A stretch of DNA of 61,458 bases, taken from Candidatus Omnitrophota bacterium. GTDB taxonomy: Bacteria > Omnitrophota > JACPQZ01. Below the pieces are notes generated by a model. It saw nothing but the letters and a program-made list of their open reading frames with translations, searched no databases and was not told the DNA's origin. The stretch covers positions 1 through 61,458 of the forward strand of contig JACPQZ010000013.1 of the NCBI GenBank assembly GCA_016190205.1, in the 5' to 3' direction. Below, piece after piece: positions 26,794 through 34,048 of this stretch. Each line of letters begins with the position of its first letter. Position 1 is the first letter of the stretch. Both the position numbers and the translations under genes were made by a program.

Positions 26794-27888
26794 TTACATA
26801 GGCTGCGGTTCGTATTCCTCTGGATTAGGCCTTTCCTCCACCTCGACCGGTTGATCAAAATCGAGGTCGAGTTCGATGGTCTCATGCTCGTATTCCGGCG
26901 CGTCGTACTCGTGCTCCAACTCTGGAGTTTCGTAGTCCGCCTCCGGGGCTTCGTAATCCGGCACCTCTGACTCATTTTCGGCCGCCTCAAAATCGCTTTC
27001 TACTGCCTCGTATTCGTGGTCCAGCCCCTCATACTCATTTTCCATGGCTTCGTATTCGTGCTCCATGGTCTCGAAGTCGTGTTCCGCTGAAGGTGCTTCG
27101 TAGTCCGATTCCTGGGCCTCGTGATCTGTCAATCCCTCCATCTGGGATTCGTTCTCTTCTCCCGGATCTCCGTAAAAATCTGATGGCTCGTACTCGTCAT
27201 TCCGAAGCGCGTCTTCTTCCCCACTGTAATCCACCCACTCCGATGGCTCGCTATTTTCCAAGTATTCGTTCTCCAACTCAAAACCAGAGTCCCGGAGCTC
27301 GCTCCCCCACCGCTCCTCCATCTCTTGACGGAACTGCTCGAATTCCTCCGGAGCAAACTCTCCGTGCTCTTCGCCCGTGAAGGGGTTCTCCGTCTCCCAC
27401 TGCTCTTTCATGATGGCCTGTTCCCCGGGGGTCGCGTTTTCGTACTGCTCCCACATCGCTTTTTGCTCGTCCGTCATCTCTCCAGGCAGTCCCTCTCCAC
27501 CCTGGCCGTATGGGTCAAACCCCTGATTTTCGAAGATCGGATATCCACCGCCAGGCAGGGTCACCCCCTCCGGCAGCAGGCCTCCCTGAGTCAGGAGCTC
27601 CGGGGTACCCTCTCCCAGGTTTCCACCTTCACCTTCCTGGCGGAAAGACTCCATGGCATCACGGGCAAGGGCCTCCGCTTCTTCAAGGCTTAATCCATGC
27701 TCCGCTTGCAAGTTAGCGACGAGGTCCTCGAAGCTCACCCCCTCTGCCCCACCCTCGGATAACGAGGCGGCATCGGGACTCACCGCATCCTCTGCCTCAT
27801 CAGCCGCTTGAACGGCGGGTGCACCTAAAAGAATTAAACCCAAAATGAGAACGCTCAAAACTTCCTTCAGCCACTCTGTACGGCTCAT
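26794..27888 (-). CDS. Secreted, highly acidic protein with EHEYE-type heptapeptide repeats
   Basis: 364 residues, ATG with GGAGAG nearby. Signal peptide about 1-29 ending AVQAAD. The middle is Glu- and Gly-rich. The C-terminal third is about ten copies of a seven-residue unit like EHEYEAM or ENEYEGL, with acidic residues at most positions and an aromatic at the fourth. Almost no basic residues in the repeat. Such regions bind divalent cations or line surfaces; function is not known. The leader carries a c-di-GMP riboswitch followed by a terminator, so expression is expected to follow c-di-GMP levels. Confidence 0.8.
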   Translation of the reverse strand: MSRTEWLKEVLSVLILGLILLGAPAVQAADEAEDAVSPDAASLSEGGAEGVSFEDLVANLQAEHGLSLEEAEALARDAMESFRQEGEGGNLGEGTPELLTQGGLLPEGVTLPGGGYPIFENQGFDPYGQGGEGLPGEMTDEQKAMWEQYENATPGEQAIMKEQWETENPFTGEEHGEFAPEEFEQFRQEMEERWGSELRDSGFELENEYLENSEPSEWVDYSGEEDALRNDEYEPSDFYGDPGEENESQMEGLTDHEAQESDYEAPSAEHDFETMEHEYEAMENEYEGLDHEYEAVESDFEAAENESEVPDYEAPEADYETPELEHEYDAPEYEHETIELDLDFDQPVEVEERPNPEEYEPQPM

Positions 27889-27920
27889 GTTGTCTCTCCT
27901 CTTCGCTGGCTTTAGTCCAC

Positions 27921-27950
27921 AAAAAAGCCCTTTCCAGTTAAGGAAAGGGC
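27921..27950 (-). terminator. Intrinsic terminator downstream of the riboswitch
   Basis: On the minus strand a 9-bp stem GCCCTTTCC / GGAAAGGGC (27950-27942 with 27935-27927), 6-nt loop, then six T. It stands between the aptamer and the first gene, 33 nt before the ATG, so it is the likely expression platform. Confidence 0.88.
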
Positions 27951-27976
27951 AAAATAGTATGGTTAAGCTTTAACCA

Positions 27977-28057
27977 CCTGGCAACTGGCTATCCGCCAAA
28001 CAGCGCGGCGGACCCTATAGCTTTGCGCCCCCGCCTTACGACGGGTTTGCCCTTTTC
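27977..28057 (-). ncRNA. Cyclic di-GMP-I (GEMM-I) riboswitch
   Basis: Read on the minus strand, the element has the GEMM-I landmarks in order: GGGCAAACC, a GC-rich hairpin capped by a GTAA-type loop, GGGGCGCAAAGC, a second stem, then ATAGCC-AGTTGCC; the ends GGCAA and TTGCC pair as P1. These match c-di-GMP-I aptamers (Rfam RF01051) as I know them. A small hairpin (27961-27975) and then the terminator follow, so ligand binding probably decides between termination and read-through into the two acidic repeat-protein genes. The sign of control cannot be told by eye. Confidence 0.88.
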
Positions 28058-28076
28058 AGGAAATCATCTAACTAGA

Positions 28077-28105
28077 AGTGTACCGCATAAAGTCGTAAGA
28101 TGCAA
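28077..28105 (-). promoter_or_regulatory. Possible promoter of the riboswitch operon
   Basis: Minus strand TTGCAT (28105-28100), 17 bp, TACACT (28082-28077), ending about 20 nt before the aptamer. Weak match, chosen mainly by position. Confidence 0.3.
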
Positions 28106-28159
28106 AAAAACACATCCTATCTAACCCATTTAAATTAAATAGGATAGATATATGTGCCT

Positions 28160-28432
28160 TTATTCCTCCCGTACCGGGCGCTCTACCTCGCGCCCTTCGG
28201 TCCCCACATCCTCTTGGGGGGTTTCAGCCAACTCCTCACGCCTTCCTGAAAGAAGGGCCCGAAAACCACGAACGAGCCTCTCCTTGAGTTCGGCGATGGA
28301 CCCGCGCTCCCCCGCGCCCGCGTTTTTGATCGCAGATAATGCCCGGCTGCCACCACTATCCTGTGCGTCTGCGCTTCCACAGAAAAAGATAAGGGCCAAG
28401 CTCAACATGACCAGCGGGACAACGCGGCGCAT
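28160..28432 (-). CDS. Small secreted protein, unknown function
   Basis: 90 residues from ATG at 28432, which has GAGGG six bases upstream. Signal peptide about 1-23 (LVMLSLALIFFCGSADAQ). The mature part is short, charged and helical with IAELKERLVRGFRALLSGRREEL. An open frame runs further upstream through a heptamer repeat, giving peptides like RDTLHEIRDT, but that part is unlikely to be the natural start. It ends just before the promoter region of the riboswitch operon and may be read together with it. Family not recognised. Confidence 0.6.
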   Translation of the reverse strand: MRRVVPLVMLSLALIFFCGSADAQDSGGSRALSAIKNAGAGERGSIAELKERLVRGFRALLSGRREELAETPQEDVGTEGREVERPVREE

Positions 28433-28453
28433 ATAGCCCTCTTTTACCCCGTG

Positions 28454-28597
28454 CGTATCTCGTATCTCGTGAAGCGTATCTCGACAGCCCCTTGTCATGC
28501 GAGCCTCGTTCGTATCTCGTATCTCGTGAAGCGTATCTCGCAATCGAATATTACTACGTTTGCGCTTCACGCTTCACGAGCGACGCTTCACGCAACA
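28454..28597. repeat. Heptamer-register array with exact internal and distant duplicates
   Basis: Heptamers such as CGTATCT and CGTGAAG. A 30-bp block starting at 28454 is repeated exactly at 28511. A later block (28563-28597) of CGCTTCA-type heptamers is identical over about 25 bp to a block near 20625-20649, and its reverse complement is the CGTGAAG type, so long hairpins can form. Confidence 0.85.
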
Positions 28598-28849
28598 GGC
28601 TACTGAACGTTAAAAGAGCCCGCGAGGGGATCTCACGTCGCGCCGGCTCTTAGATCCATCTAATTTGAAACGCCGGCGCTCCCTAAGGGGGGTGCTCGCT
28701 AACAACGCAAATTTCGCGCAGCTACGCACCCCCCTTAGATTCCCCCCTCAACGCTTTCAACCTTGCTCAGGTGGAAAACTCCCGTTTTCCCCCTGAAACC
28801 CCTTTTCCCGTTCGATCCCACTCGCTAAGCAAACCTAGTAAGATAACTA
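28598..28849. other. Gene-free GC-rich spacer with inverted repeats
   Basis: No gene seen. It holds a 13-bp perfect inverted repeat with a 30-nt loop (CTAAGGGGGGTGC at 28683-28695 and its complement at 28726-28738), a short hairpin GGAAAAC/GTTTTCC near 28780, and a 16-bp block at 28810-28825 that is the exact reverse complement of part of the adjacent tRNA gene. Confidence 0.6.
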
Positions 28850-28922
28850 AGCCCGCGAGTGGGATCGAACCACCGACCTGAGCTTTACGAAAGCCCTGCT
28901 CTACCAGCTGAGCTACGCGGGC
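28850..28922 (-). tRNA. tRNA-Thr (anticodon CGT)
   Basis: On the minus strand a full cloverleaf: acceptor GCCCGCG paired with CGCGGGC, D-arm GCTC, anticodon loop TTCGTAA, T-arm with GGTTCGATCCC. CCA is not encoded. Reads ACG codons. The base after the acceptor stem is T on the sense strand. Confidence 0.93.
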
Positions 28923-28932
28923 GTTAAAAACC

Positions 28933-28955
28933 GTACTTCGAACTTCGTACTTCGG
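28933..28955. repeat. Short heptamer-register array
   Basis: Three heptamers in register, GTACTTC, GAACTTC and GTACTTC again, between the tRNA and the DUF3568-like gene. It is the reverse-complement form of the array at 33824-33844. Confidence 0.65.
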
Positions 28956-28967
28956 GCAATCTTCTGG

Positions 28968-29459
28968 TTATAGCTTCTTCGCGATCGCGGTGTAAACCTC
29001 CTCGGCGAGCTTCTCCCGCGGCAGAAGGTTCTTGCGTGCCGTAACACGCATCTTGGTGGATGCCTCGGTGATCTTGACGAGCTCAACGGTCACGTCCGTG
29101 TCAGCAACCTTTCCTTTTAGGACGCCTCCCGCCTCATCATCGGAGGTGAGCGTCCCCTTTTCCTCAAGCACCGCCTTGGCCGCCTTCCAAATGCGGTCAT
29201 ACTTGGCGTCCGAAAAACCCTCCGCGCTCCCCTGGACCATGGCGTAGGTCCCGGCCGCGGCCCCGGCGCCCACGAGGGCGAGGGCGCAACCTGATGTGGT
29301 CAACGCAATACAGGACAGAAGGATCAAAACGAGCTCTAAGCTGCCGCCTCGCGTGCAGCACCTTGCGGCTTGAGGAAGTTGACTATGGACAGTGGACAGC
29401 GGACCCACGACGGACGACGGACGACGGACGACGGACGGGACAATTCTATTTGCTATCAT
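28968..29459 (-). CDS. DUF3568-like lipoprotein
   Basis: 163 residues from ATG at 29459, which has a good ribosome site (AAGGAG) six bases upstream and overlaps the aroD stop by 14 nt. Lipobox region ALTTSGCALA near residue 60, then GAGAAAGTYAMVQG and a domain with YDRIWKAAKAVLEEKG and VTVELVKITEASTKMRVTARK, as in DUF3568 lipoproteins. Odd: residues about 7-30 (SVVRRPSSVVGPLSTVHS) are encoded by a 7-bp-register repeat, giving an unusually long N-terminal region ahead of the hydrophobic signal segment. A later non-ATG start (TTG near LVLILLS) would remove it. Confidence 0.7.
   Translation of the reverse strand: MIANRIVPSVVRRPSSVVGPLSTVHSQLPQAARCCTRGGSLELVLILLSCIALTTSGCALALVGAGAAAGTYAMVQGSAEGFSDAKYDRIWKAAKAVLEEKGTLTSDDEAGGVLKGKVADTDVTVELVKITEASTKMRVTARKNLLPREKLAEEVYTAIAKKL
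29386..29441. repeat. Heptamer-register array inside a gene start
   Basis: Eight heptamers in register: TGGACAG twice, CGGACCC, then ACGACGG four times and a degenerate last unit. Lies within the 5' coding region of the DUF3568-like lipoprotein, where it is translated if the ATG at 29459 is used. Confidence 0.85.
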
Positions 29460-30168
29460 TTCTCGCTCCTTTACTTTGATAAAGCAACTTGAGTGTCGAG
29501 ACCAATTCCCTTAACGGGATCTGGCCGTCAAAGGGGATGAGACCTGTGTACGCGATGAGAGATCCGGCGGTCGGGAACAAAACCCGCGAAAGGGTCCCGC
29601 GTGGCCCCAGTGAAATGGTGATGATGTTTTTCCTGCGGTGCCTCCTGGTAAATTCATACATCCTCAACACATCATCCCCCTTTTTTGCCAAGACCGCGAT
29701 CTTGGTGATCTGGGCGCCCAGTATCCGGGCCCGCCGCAGCCGTTCGGTCAGGAACTGGTCGGGAGGCGTGTGCCCGAAATGGTGATACGAAAGGATGAGC
29801 GGTTTGCGCGCCTTTTTAAGCAAAGGCCCCAGGGCGCGCACGAGGGCCGCCGAGGCAAGCTCTACATCTACCGCGTCTACCCAGGGGAGGACTGCCTGAT
29901 AGAGCTTAAGCCGCTCAGCGGGTGAAAGGTCGGCCAGCCCCCCTTCGGAGGAACTGCGCACTGTCGCGATGATAGGAAGCCCGTGCTTCTTGAGACCCTT
30001 AATTTCCCCCAGCACAGAAAGGAGGTCCAGATGTGCAAAGCGGTCGATGCGGGCCTCCAGGATGTGGACTCCCTGATCCCGGGCATTTCGCAGGAGGGCC
30101 GTGTCCCGGTCGACCACCAGCGCGACACAGGGCCCGCACCCCAGCCGCGCTCCGCCAATCTGAAGCAT
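29446..30168 (-). CDS. aroD: 3-dehydroquinate dehydratase, type I
   Basis: 240 residues from ATG at 30168, preferred over an earlier in-frame start because GGAG is 8 nt upstream. EARIDRF, IIATVRSSSEGG, catalytic His in LSYHHFG (about 129-130) and the Schiff-base Lys156 in ITKIAVLAKKGDD identify type I enzymes. It converts 3-dehydroquinate to 3-dehydroshikimate in aromatic amino acid synthesis. No other shikimate genes are adjacent. Divergent from a small periplasmic coiled-coil gene. Confidence 0.9.
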   Translation of the reverse strand: MLQIGGARLGCGPCVALVVDRDTALLRNARDQGVHILEARIDRFAHLDLLSVLGEIKGLKKHGLPIIATVRSSSEGGLADLSPAERLKLYQAVLPWVDAVDVELASAALVRALGPLLKKARKPLILSYHHFGHTPPDQFLTERLRRARILGAQITKIAVLAKKGDDVLRMYEFTRRHRRKNIITISLGPRGTLSRVLFPTAGSLIAYTGLIPFDGQIPLRELVSTLKLLYQSKGARNDSK

Positions 30169-30189
30169 ATCGACTACTCCGCTTTTGTT

Positions 30190-30198
30190 TGCTACAAT
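30190..30198 (+). promoter_or_regulatory. Possible extended -10 promoter
   Basis: TGC followed by TACAAT in the 55-bp gap between divergent genes, about 25 bp before the plus-strand start. No clear -35. Confidence 0.35.
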
Positions 30199-30223
30199 AA
30201 AGACCAATCAAAGAGAGGAAAAC

Positions 30224-30610
30224 ATGCCACGAACAAACGTTCTCCGGAATGCGGATCTATTTCTCTGTCTGGCTGTGATCCTTGCCGCAGGGCTTGTTCT
30301 CGAATCACCTGCGGCATCCGAAACGGAAAAAGAGACCAATACGAGCGTACTCAAAGAAGTGGGGGGGGTGCAATTTCTGGTGGAGCCTGACCGCGAGATT
30401 GAAAAAGACCCTATTACCGGCGTGCTCATGCCGGAACCCCTCGACCGCTATGTAGCTCGTAAGTACAGCACCTTGAAGGAAGACACCGAGACCAGGATCA
30501 AGGACCTGGAATCCAAGATCGCGGACCTGGAAAAAAAGATCACTTCTCTGGAAGACGTGCTGCGCCGCCCTTTGATCCCGCAAGCTGTCCAGGAAGATTC
30601 CACCTATTGA
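30224..30610 (+). CDS. Exported coiled-coil protein, unknown function
   Basis: 128 residues from ATG at 30224, supported by GAGAGG. Signal peptide about 10-32 (FLCLAVILAAGLVLESPAAS). A central segment VGGVQFLVEPDREIEKDPITGVL is followed by a coiled coil with heptads of Leu/Ile (DLESKIADLEKKITSLEDVL). Small periplasmic coiled coils like this often act as adaptors or trimerisation stalks. Family not recognised. Ends overlapping the pyrE stop region on the other strand. Confidence 0.65.
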   Translation: MPRTNVLRNADLFLCLAVILAAGLVLESPAASETEKETNTSVLKEVGGVQFLVEPDREIEKDPITGVLMPEPLDRYVARKYSTLKEDTETRIKDLESKIADLEKKITSLEDVLRRPLIPQAVQEDSTY

Positions 30611-31167
30611 CTCCCGTCCTTCGGTGCGTGACCAAAATCGCGCGCCGTAAATAGCGCGACGAGCTCGCACCCTTCCTGGGCAAGCCTCTTGGCCGCCCCC
30701 TCCATCCGGTCCACCACAGCCAGCACCTTACTGACCACACAGCCTGCCTCGCGCACCGCTTCAATCGCCATGAGGGAGGAGGTCCCCCGGGTGACCACGT
30801 CATCGATAATAATGACCTTATCGCCGCCCGCGAGCGGTGTGCCATGAATACGGTCCGTCACGCCGTGATCCTTGGCCTGGGACCGCACCATAAACGTGCC
30901 GACCGGCTCATACGGCGGCCCTGCCGCGCTCAAGGCGGCCATGGCCCCCGCGATGGGGTCCGCCCCGACCGAGGGCCCCCCCACAGCCGCCACGTCTTCA
31001 TCCCGGATCATGTCTAAAAAAAGACGTGCAATGAGATAGGCCCCCCTGGGGTGAAACGTCACCCGCTTGGCGTCCAGGTAATAATCGCTTGAGCCCCCGG
31101 ACGCAAGCCGGAAATGCCCGCGCCGGTATGCCTTTTCTTTAAGGAGCGCGAGGAGCTCCTGCCTCAT
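30604..31167 (-). CDS. pyrE: Orotate phosphoribosyltransferase
   Basis: 187 residues from ATG at 31167, which overlaps the glycosyltransferase stop as ATGA; an ATG 18 nt earlier with a GGAGG nearby is an alternative. FRLASGGSSDYYLDAKRV near the start, VGADPIAGAM, and the PRPP loop VIIIDDVVTRGTSS define the family. It joins orotate and PRPP to form OMP in pyrimidine synthesis. It sits in an operon with ROK kinase, HAMP protein and GT4 genes with no obvious pathway link. Confidence 0.92.
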   Translation of the reverse strand: MRQELLALLKEKAYRRGHFRLASGGSSDYYLDAKRVTFHPRGAYLIARLFLDMIRDEDVAAVGGPSVGADPIAGAMAALSAAGPPYEPVGTFMVRSQAKDHGVTDRIHGTPLAGGDKVIIIDDVVTRGTSSLMAIEAVREAGCVVSKVLAVVDRMEGAAKRLAQEGCELVALFTARDFGHAPKDGSQ

Positions 31168-32321
31168 GCCGGCGCCTTCTGACATGCCCCCTCCAACACG
31201 CTGTGGTACACCTCCTCGACTTCATCCGTCATATGATCGACCGAAAATTTCTCCTCAACGATCTTTCTCCCCATCTCTCCCATTTTGCGCGCGAGCGAGC
31301 GATCCCGGCTTAGGAGCTCCATATAGCGGCTGATCTCTCCCACATCCTGCACCGGCGTAAGAAATCCGGAGATCCGGTCTTCCACTATGGTATCGATGGC
31401 CCCGATCCTGGAAGCGATCACGGGTAGTCCCACCGCCATGGCCTCCAGCACAGAGAGCCCAAAGCCTTCCTGCCAGATGACGGGAAATACAAAGACATCG
31501 ATCACGGAAAGCGGCTCTGTGGGATCCCGTACGGCAGGAACAAAACAGACCTTGCGATCCAGCCCGAGTCCGTGGGCTACCCGCACGACCCGGTCCTTGT
31601 AATCCCCGTCCCCGACGATGAGACCCTGCACCCGCCGATCCGGATATTTTTCTTTTAGCGCCGCGAGCGAGCGCAAAAAGAATTCATGGCCTTTCACCTG
31701 GGCGACACGCGCCACGATTCCAAACACAATCGAATCCGAGGCCAGGCCGTAGGACCGGCGGATACGCATTTTTTCCTCGGGGCTCGCTACCTTTAAGAAG
31801 CGCCCGACATTGAGGCCGTTGCGCACCAAGACCACACGGCTTTCGGGCACGCAAAAATCATCTATGAGATGCCGCCGCACGATATCGCTGATGGCAATAC
31901 TCTTGACGCCCCAGCAGGGAAAGAGCCTGCGGCCCAGGCGCCTTTTGTAGAGACCGTGGCACGTCGCGATGTTGGGAATGTCCGCCGCCCGAAACACGCA
32001 TTCGGCCGCCACTTGAGTGACCCGCGTGTGTGCGTGGACCACCTGAATCTCATGCGCACGGATCCAGCGGATGAGCGCCGGGATGGCCTTCCAGAGCCGG
32101 GGGCTAAGCTCACTCTTGGTGCGGATACCGAGCGGCAAGACCTGGGCCCCCGCCTCGGCGATCTGGGGGGAAAGTTCTCCCCCCGACGAGCCGACGGTTA
32201 CCTGGTGACCGCGTTTGACCAATCCTGAAACGAGATCCGCGAGGTGACTCGTGATCCCGCCAATATTGAGGTGGGTGGTGAGTATCAGGATCCTAATTTT
32301 TGATATCCCTGCCAAGCACAC
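31164..32321 (-). CDS. Family 4 glycosyltransferase
   Basis: About 385 residues. GT-B fold: ILTTHLNIGGITSHL at the N-terminus with the glycine loop, HAHTRVTQ, and the C-terminal donor site with PVIWQEGFGLSVLEAMAVGLPVIAS, the E-x7-E motif of GT4. Transfers a sugar from a nucleotide donor during glycan or lipid glycosylation in the cytoplasm. The start is unclear: GTG at 32321 overlaps the HAMP gene by 29 nt; an AGGGA before an ATT codon near 32300 hints at a rare start close to the HAMP stop. Confidence 0.88.
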   Translation of the reverse strand: MCLAGISKIRILILTTHLNIGGITSHLADLVSGLVKRGHQVTVGSSGGELSPQIAEAGAQVLPLGIRTKSELSPRLWKAIPALIRWIRAHEIQVVHAHTRVTQVAAECVFRAADIPNIATCHGLYKRRLGRRLFPCWGVKSIAISDIVRRHLIDDFCVPESRVVLVRNGLNVGRFLKVASPEEKMRIRRSYGLASDSIVFGIVARVAQVKGHEFFLRSLAALKEKYPDRRVQGLIVGDGDYKDRVVRVAHGLGLDRKVCFVPAVRDPTEPLSVIDVFVFPVIWQEGFGLSVLEAMAVGLPVIASRIGAIDTIVEDRISGFLTPVQDVGEISRYMELLSRDRSLARKMGEMGRKIVEEKFSVDHMTDEVEEVYHSVLEGACQKAPA

Positions 32322-32712
32322 GATTGATGGCGCTTACAAGGGACTCAAGCTCATCATGCTTGCGGACGCGCAGCGCATGGTACTCTTTGCCTTCTGCCAT
32401 TCGAATAAGCTCCCGCTCCAGACGGAGTATGGGCCCCGCAATGCGGTTGGACACGAGGAGTGACGCCCACAGGATCAATATGCATACGAGAGGGAGCAGA
32501 AAAAAAAGGGTAAGGCCCGCGCGGGCAAGAGCGGGCTTAAGGACCTGCGCAATCCCCTCGGGGACGACCATCTCCGCTGCCGCCGCCTCCCAGAAAACCA
32601 TGAGGATGGCGCCCGACACGACCAGGAGGGGGACAACCATACCCAATGCGATGAACAAAAGGTACTTAAATTGTATGCCGAAATGAGCCAGATGCCTCCT
32701 GCGATACTTCAT
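32293..32712 (-). CDS. Small membrane protein with HAMP domain
   Basis: 139 residues. Two transmembrane helices (about 17-40 and 67-88) flank a short outside loop; then NRIAGPILRLERELIRMAEG and KHDELESLVSAINRV make a HAMP linker. There is no kinase, cyclase or chemotaxis output domain, so this is a stand-alone HAMP. Its ATG overlaps the ROK gene stop by 4 nt. Its partner is unknown. Confidence 0.8.
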   Translation of the reverse strand: MKYRRRHLAHFGIQFKYLLFIALGMVVPLLVVSGAILMVFWEAAAAEMVVPEGIAQVLKPALARAGLTLFFLLPLVCILILWASLLVSNRIAGPILRLERELIRMAEGKEYHALRVRKHDELESLVSAINRVLGRDIKN

Positions 32713-33680
32713 ACCCCCTCCTTGCCCCGGTTGAACCAGAGCGAGACAGCACCCCAGTCTCCCACCTGCTCTCCCAATGACGAACGGATGACGCGTACGG
32801 AGCGGTAGCTTTCAGGCCACGTGGCCCTGCGCAGGGCACGGCGCACAGGCCCCAAAAGAAACTCCCCCGCCTTTGAGACACCGCCGCCCAGGGCGATGAC
32901 GGAGGGATTCACAACCTGAACCACCTGCGCCAGCGCAAGCCCCAGCCACTCGGCCGCCTGAAGCCAGATCTTAAGCGCTGTCGGATCACCCCCCCGGGCA
33001 GCGCGCTCTACGAGAATAGCGTTGAGGCGCCGGGGTTCGCCCCCGCACAGTTTACGCAGCACACGAGAAGCCCGAGCGCGCACAGCCGCGCGGGCCTCTG
33101 TGGCCAGGGCCGTCCCGCTGGCCAGGGCTTCCAGACATCCCCGTTTCCCGCACAGGCACTTGGGACCGCCGGGACTCAAAACCACATGCCCAATCTCGCC
33201 CGCGCCGAAACTCGCCCCGCGCCAGACGCGGCCGTCCAGCACGAGACCCCCGCCGATGCCGGTGCTCACCGTGACATAAAAGAGGGAGCGCGCTCCCCGG
33301 CCTCCGCCCTTCGTAAACTCCGCGAGCGCCGCGCAGTTTGCGTCATTATCCATCCGGACATCCAATTTCATCCGGCCCTGGACGACTCTTAAAATATTCA
33401 AGCCGGCAAGCTGTGGAAGGTTCGGGGCCCGGTAGATTACCCCTAAGTCAGGATTCACCGTTCCGGGACAGGAGATCCCGATTCCGCGCACGCGCGAGAG
33501 GGAGACCCGCGCACCCTGAAGCAGTGCCCTGGAATGGGACTCGATCTGATCGAAGATGGACGATCTTGAGATCCGGCGGCCAGACGCAAACACGCGCCTT
33601 GCCCATATCCGCCGCTCCGTCGCGAGCACCACAGAAATCTTGGTGCCACCCAGGTCCCACCCTAAGATGTAAGGTTTCAT
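32709..33680 (-). CDS. ROK-family sugar kinase (glucokinase-like)
   Basis: 323 residues. ATP-binding DLGGTKISVV at the N-terminus, catalytic Asp in DNDANCAALAE, STGIGGGLV, and the ROK zinc motif GHVVLSPGGPKCLCGKRGCLE with His and Cys ligands. Lacks a DNA-binding domain, so it is an enzyme, not a NagC-type repressor. Likely phosphorylates glucose, N-acetylmannosamine or a related sugar. First gene of the ROK-HAMP-GT4-pyrE run. Confidence 0.9.
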   Translation of the reverse strand: MKPYILGWDLGGTKISVVLATERRIWARRVFASGRRISRSSIFDQIESHSRALLQGARVSLSRVRGIGISCPGTVNPDLGVIYRAPNLPQLAGLNILRVVQGRMKLDVRMDNDANCAALAEFTKGGGRGARSLFYVTVSTGIGGGLVLDGRVWRGASFGAGEIGHVVLSPGGPKCLCGKRGCLEALASGTALATEARAAVRARASRVLRKLCGGEPRRLNAILVERAARGGDPTALKIWLQAAEWLGLALAQVVQVVNPSVIALGGGVSKAGEFLLGPVRRALRRATWPESYRSVRVIRSSLGEQVGDWGAVSLWFNRGKEGV

Positions 33681-33683
33681 AGC

Positions 33684-33753
33684 GTGTCTCGTACTGCGTA
33701 CAGCGTACAGCGTGATTCGTTCGTCGTACTTCGTATTTCATACTCCGTCACGT
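33684..33753. repeat. Heptamer-register array upstream of the ROK gene
   Basis: Ten heptamers in strict register, mostly beginning GT: GTACTGC, GTACAGC twice, GTACTTC, GTATTTC. Starts four bases before the ROK start codon region. The gap to the tRNA also holds a second array. Confidence 0.85.
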
Positions 33754-33823
33754 TAGCTTGCTGAGCTGAGCCGGAATCAACTTAAAGCCCTGCAATTTTT
33801 CAACAAGCGCGGATCCCCAAACC

Positions 33824-33943
33824 ACGAAGTTCGAAGTACGAAACCTTATGCCATCGCCGTCGCAGCTGTTACCCATTTCACGCTATACGCCAAACGTTGC
33901 ACGCCCAATATTGTACGCACGACGCACAACGCAGTACGAACCG
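33824..33943. repeat. Double heptamer-register array before tRNA-Phe
   Basis: First block 33824-33844 (ACGAAGT, TCGAAGT, ACGAAAC), then 36 bp of degenerate sequence with a 1-bp register shift, then 33881-33943 with nine heptamers such as CGCTATA, CGCACGA and CGCACAA. Lies downstream of the tRNA on the transcribed strand. Confidence 0.8.
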
Positions 33944-33963
33944 AGCAACTCATCGGTGAAAAA

Positions 33964-34036
33964 TGCCGAGGCCCAGAATCGAACTGGGGACGCACGGCTT
34001 TTCAGGCCGTCGCTCTACCGACTGAGCTACCTCGGC
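33964..34036 (-). tRNA. tRNA-Phe (anticodon GAA)
   Basis: Cloverleaf on the minus strand: acceptor GCCGAGG with CCTCGGC, anticodon loop CTGAAAA with stem ACGGC/GCCGT, T-arm CCCAG-TTCGATT-CTGGG. CCA not encoded; discriminator base A. Confidence 0.95.
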
Positions 34037-34048
34037 GTAAGAATCCGG

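Noticed and set aside
25333-27888. That the seven-residue protein repeats derive from the 7-bp arrays
   Set aside because: Their 21-bp units show no 7-bp internal similarity, so the shared seven is probably chance.
27977-28057. Other riboswitch classes (cobalamin, TPP, SAM)
   Set aside because: Order and identity of GGCAAACC, GCGCAAAGC and GTTGCC fit only c-di-GMP-I.
28810-28922. tRNA-Thr as an integration site for a mobile element
   Set aside because: The copy of the tRNA end is inverted, not direct, and no integrase or phage gene is present.
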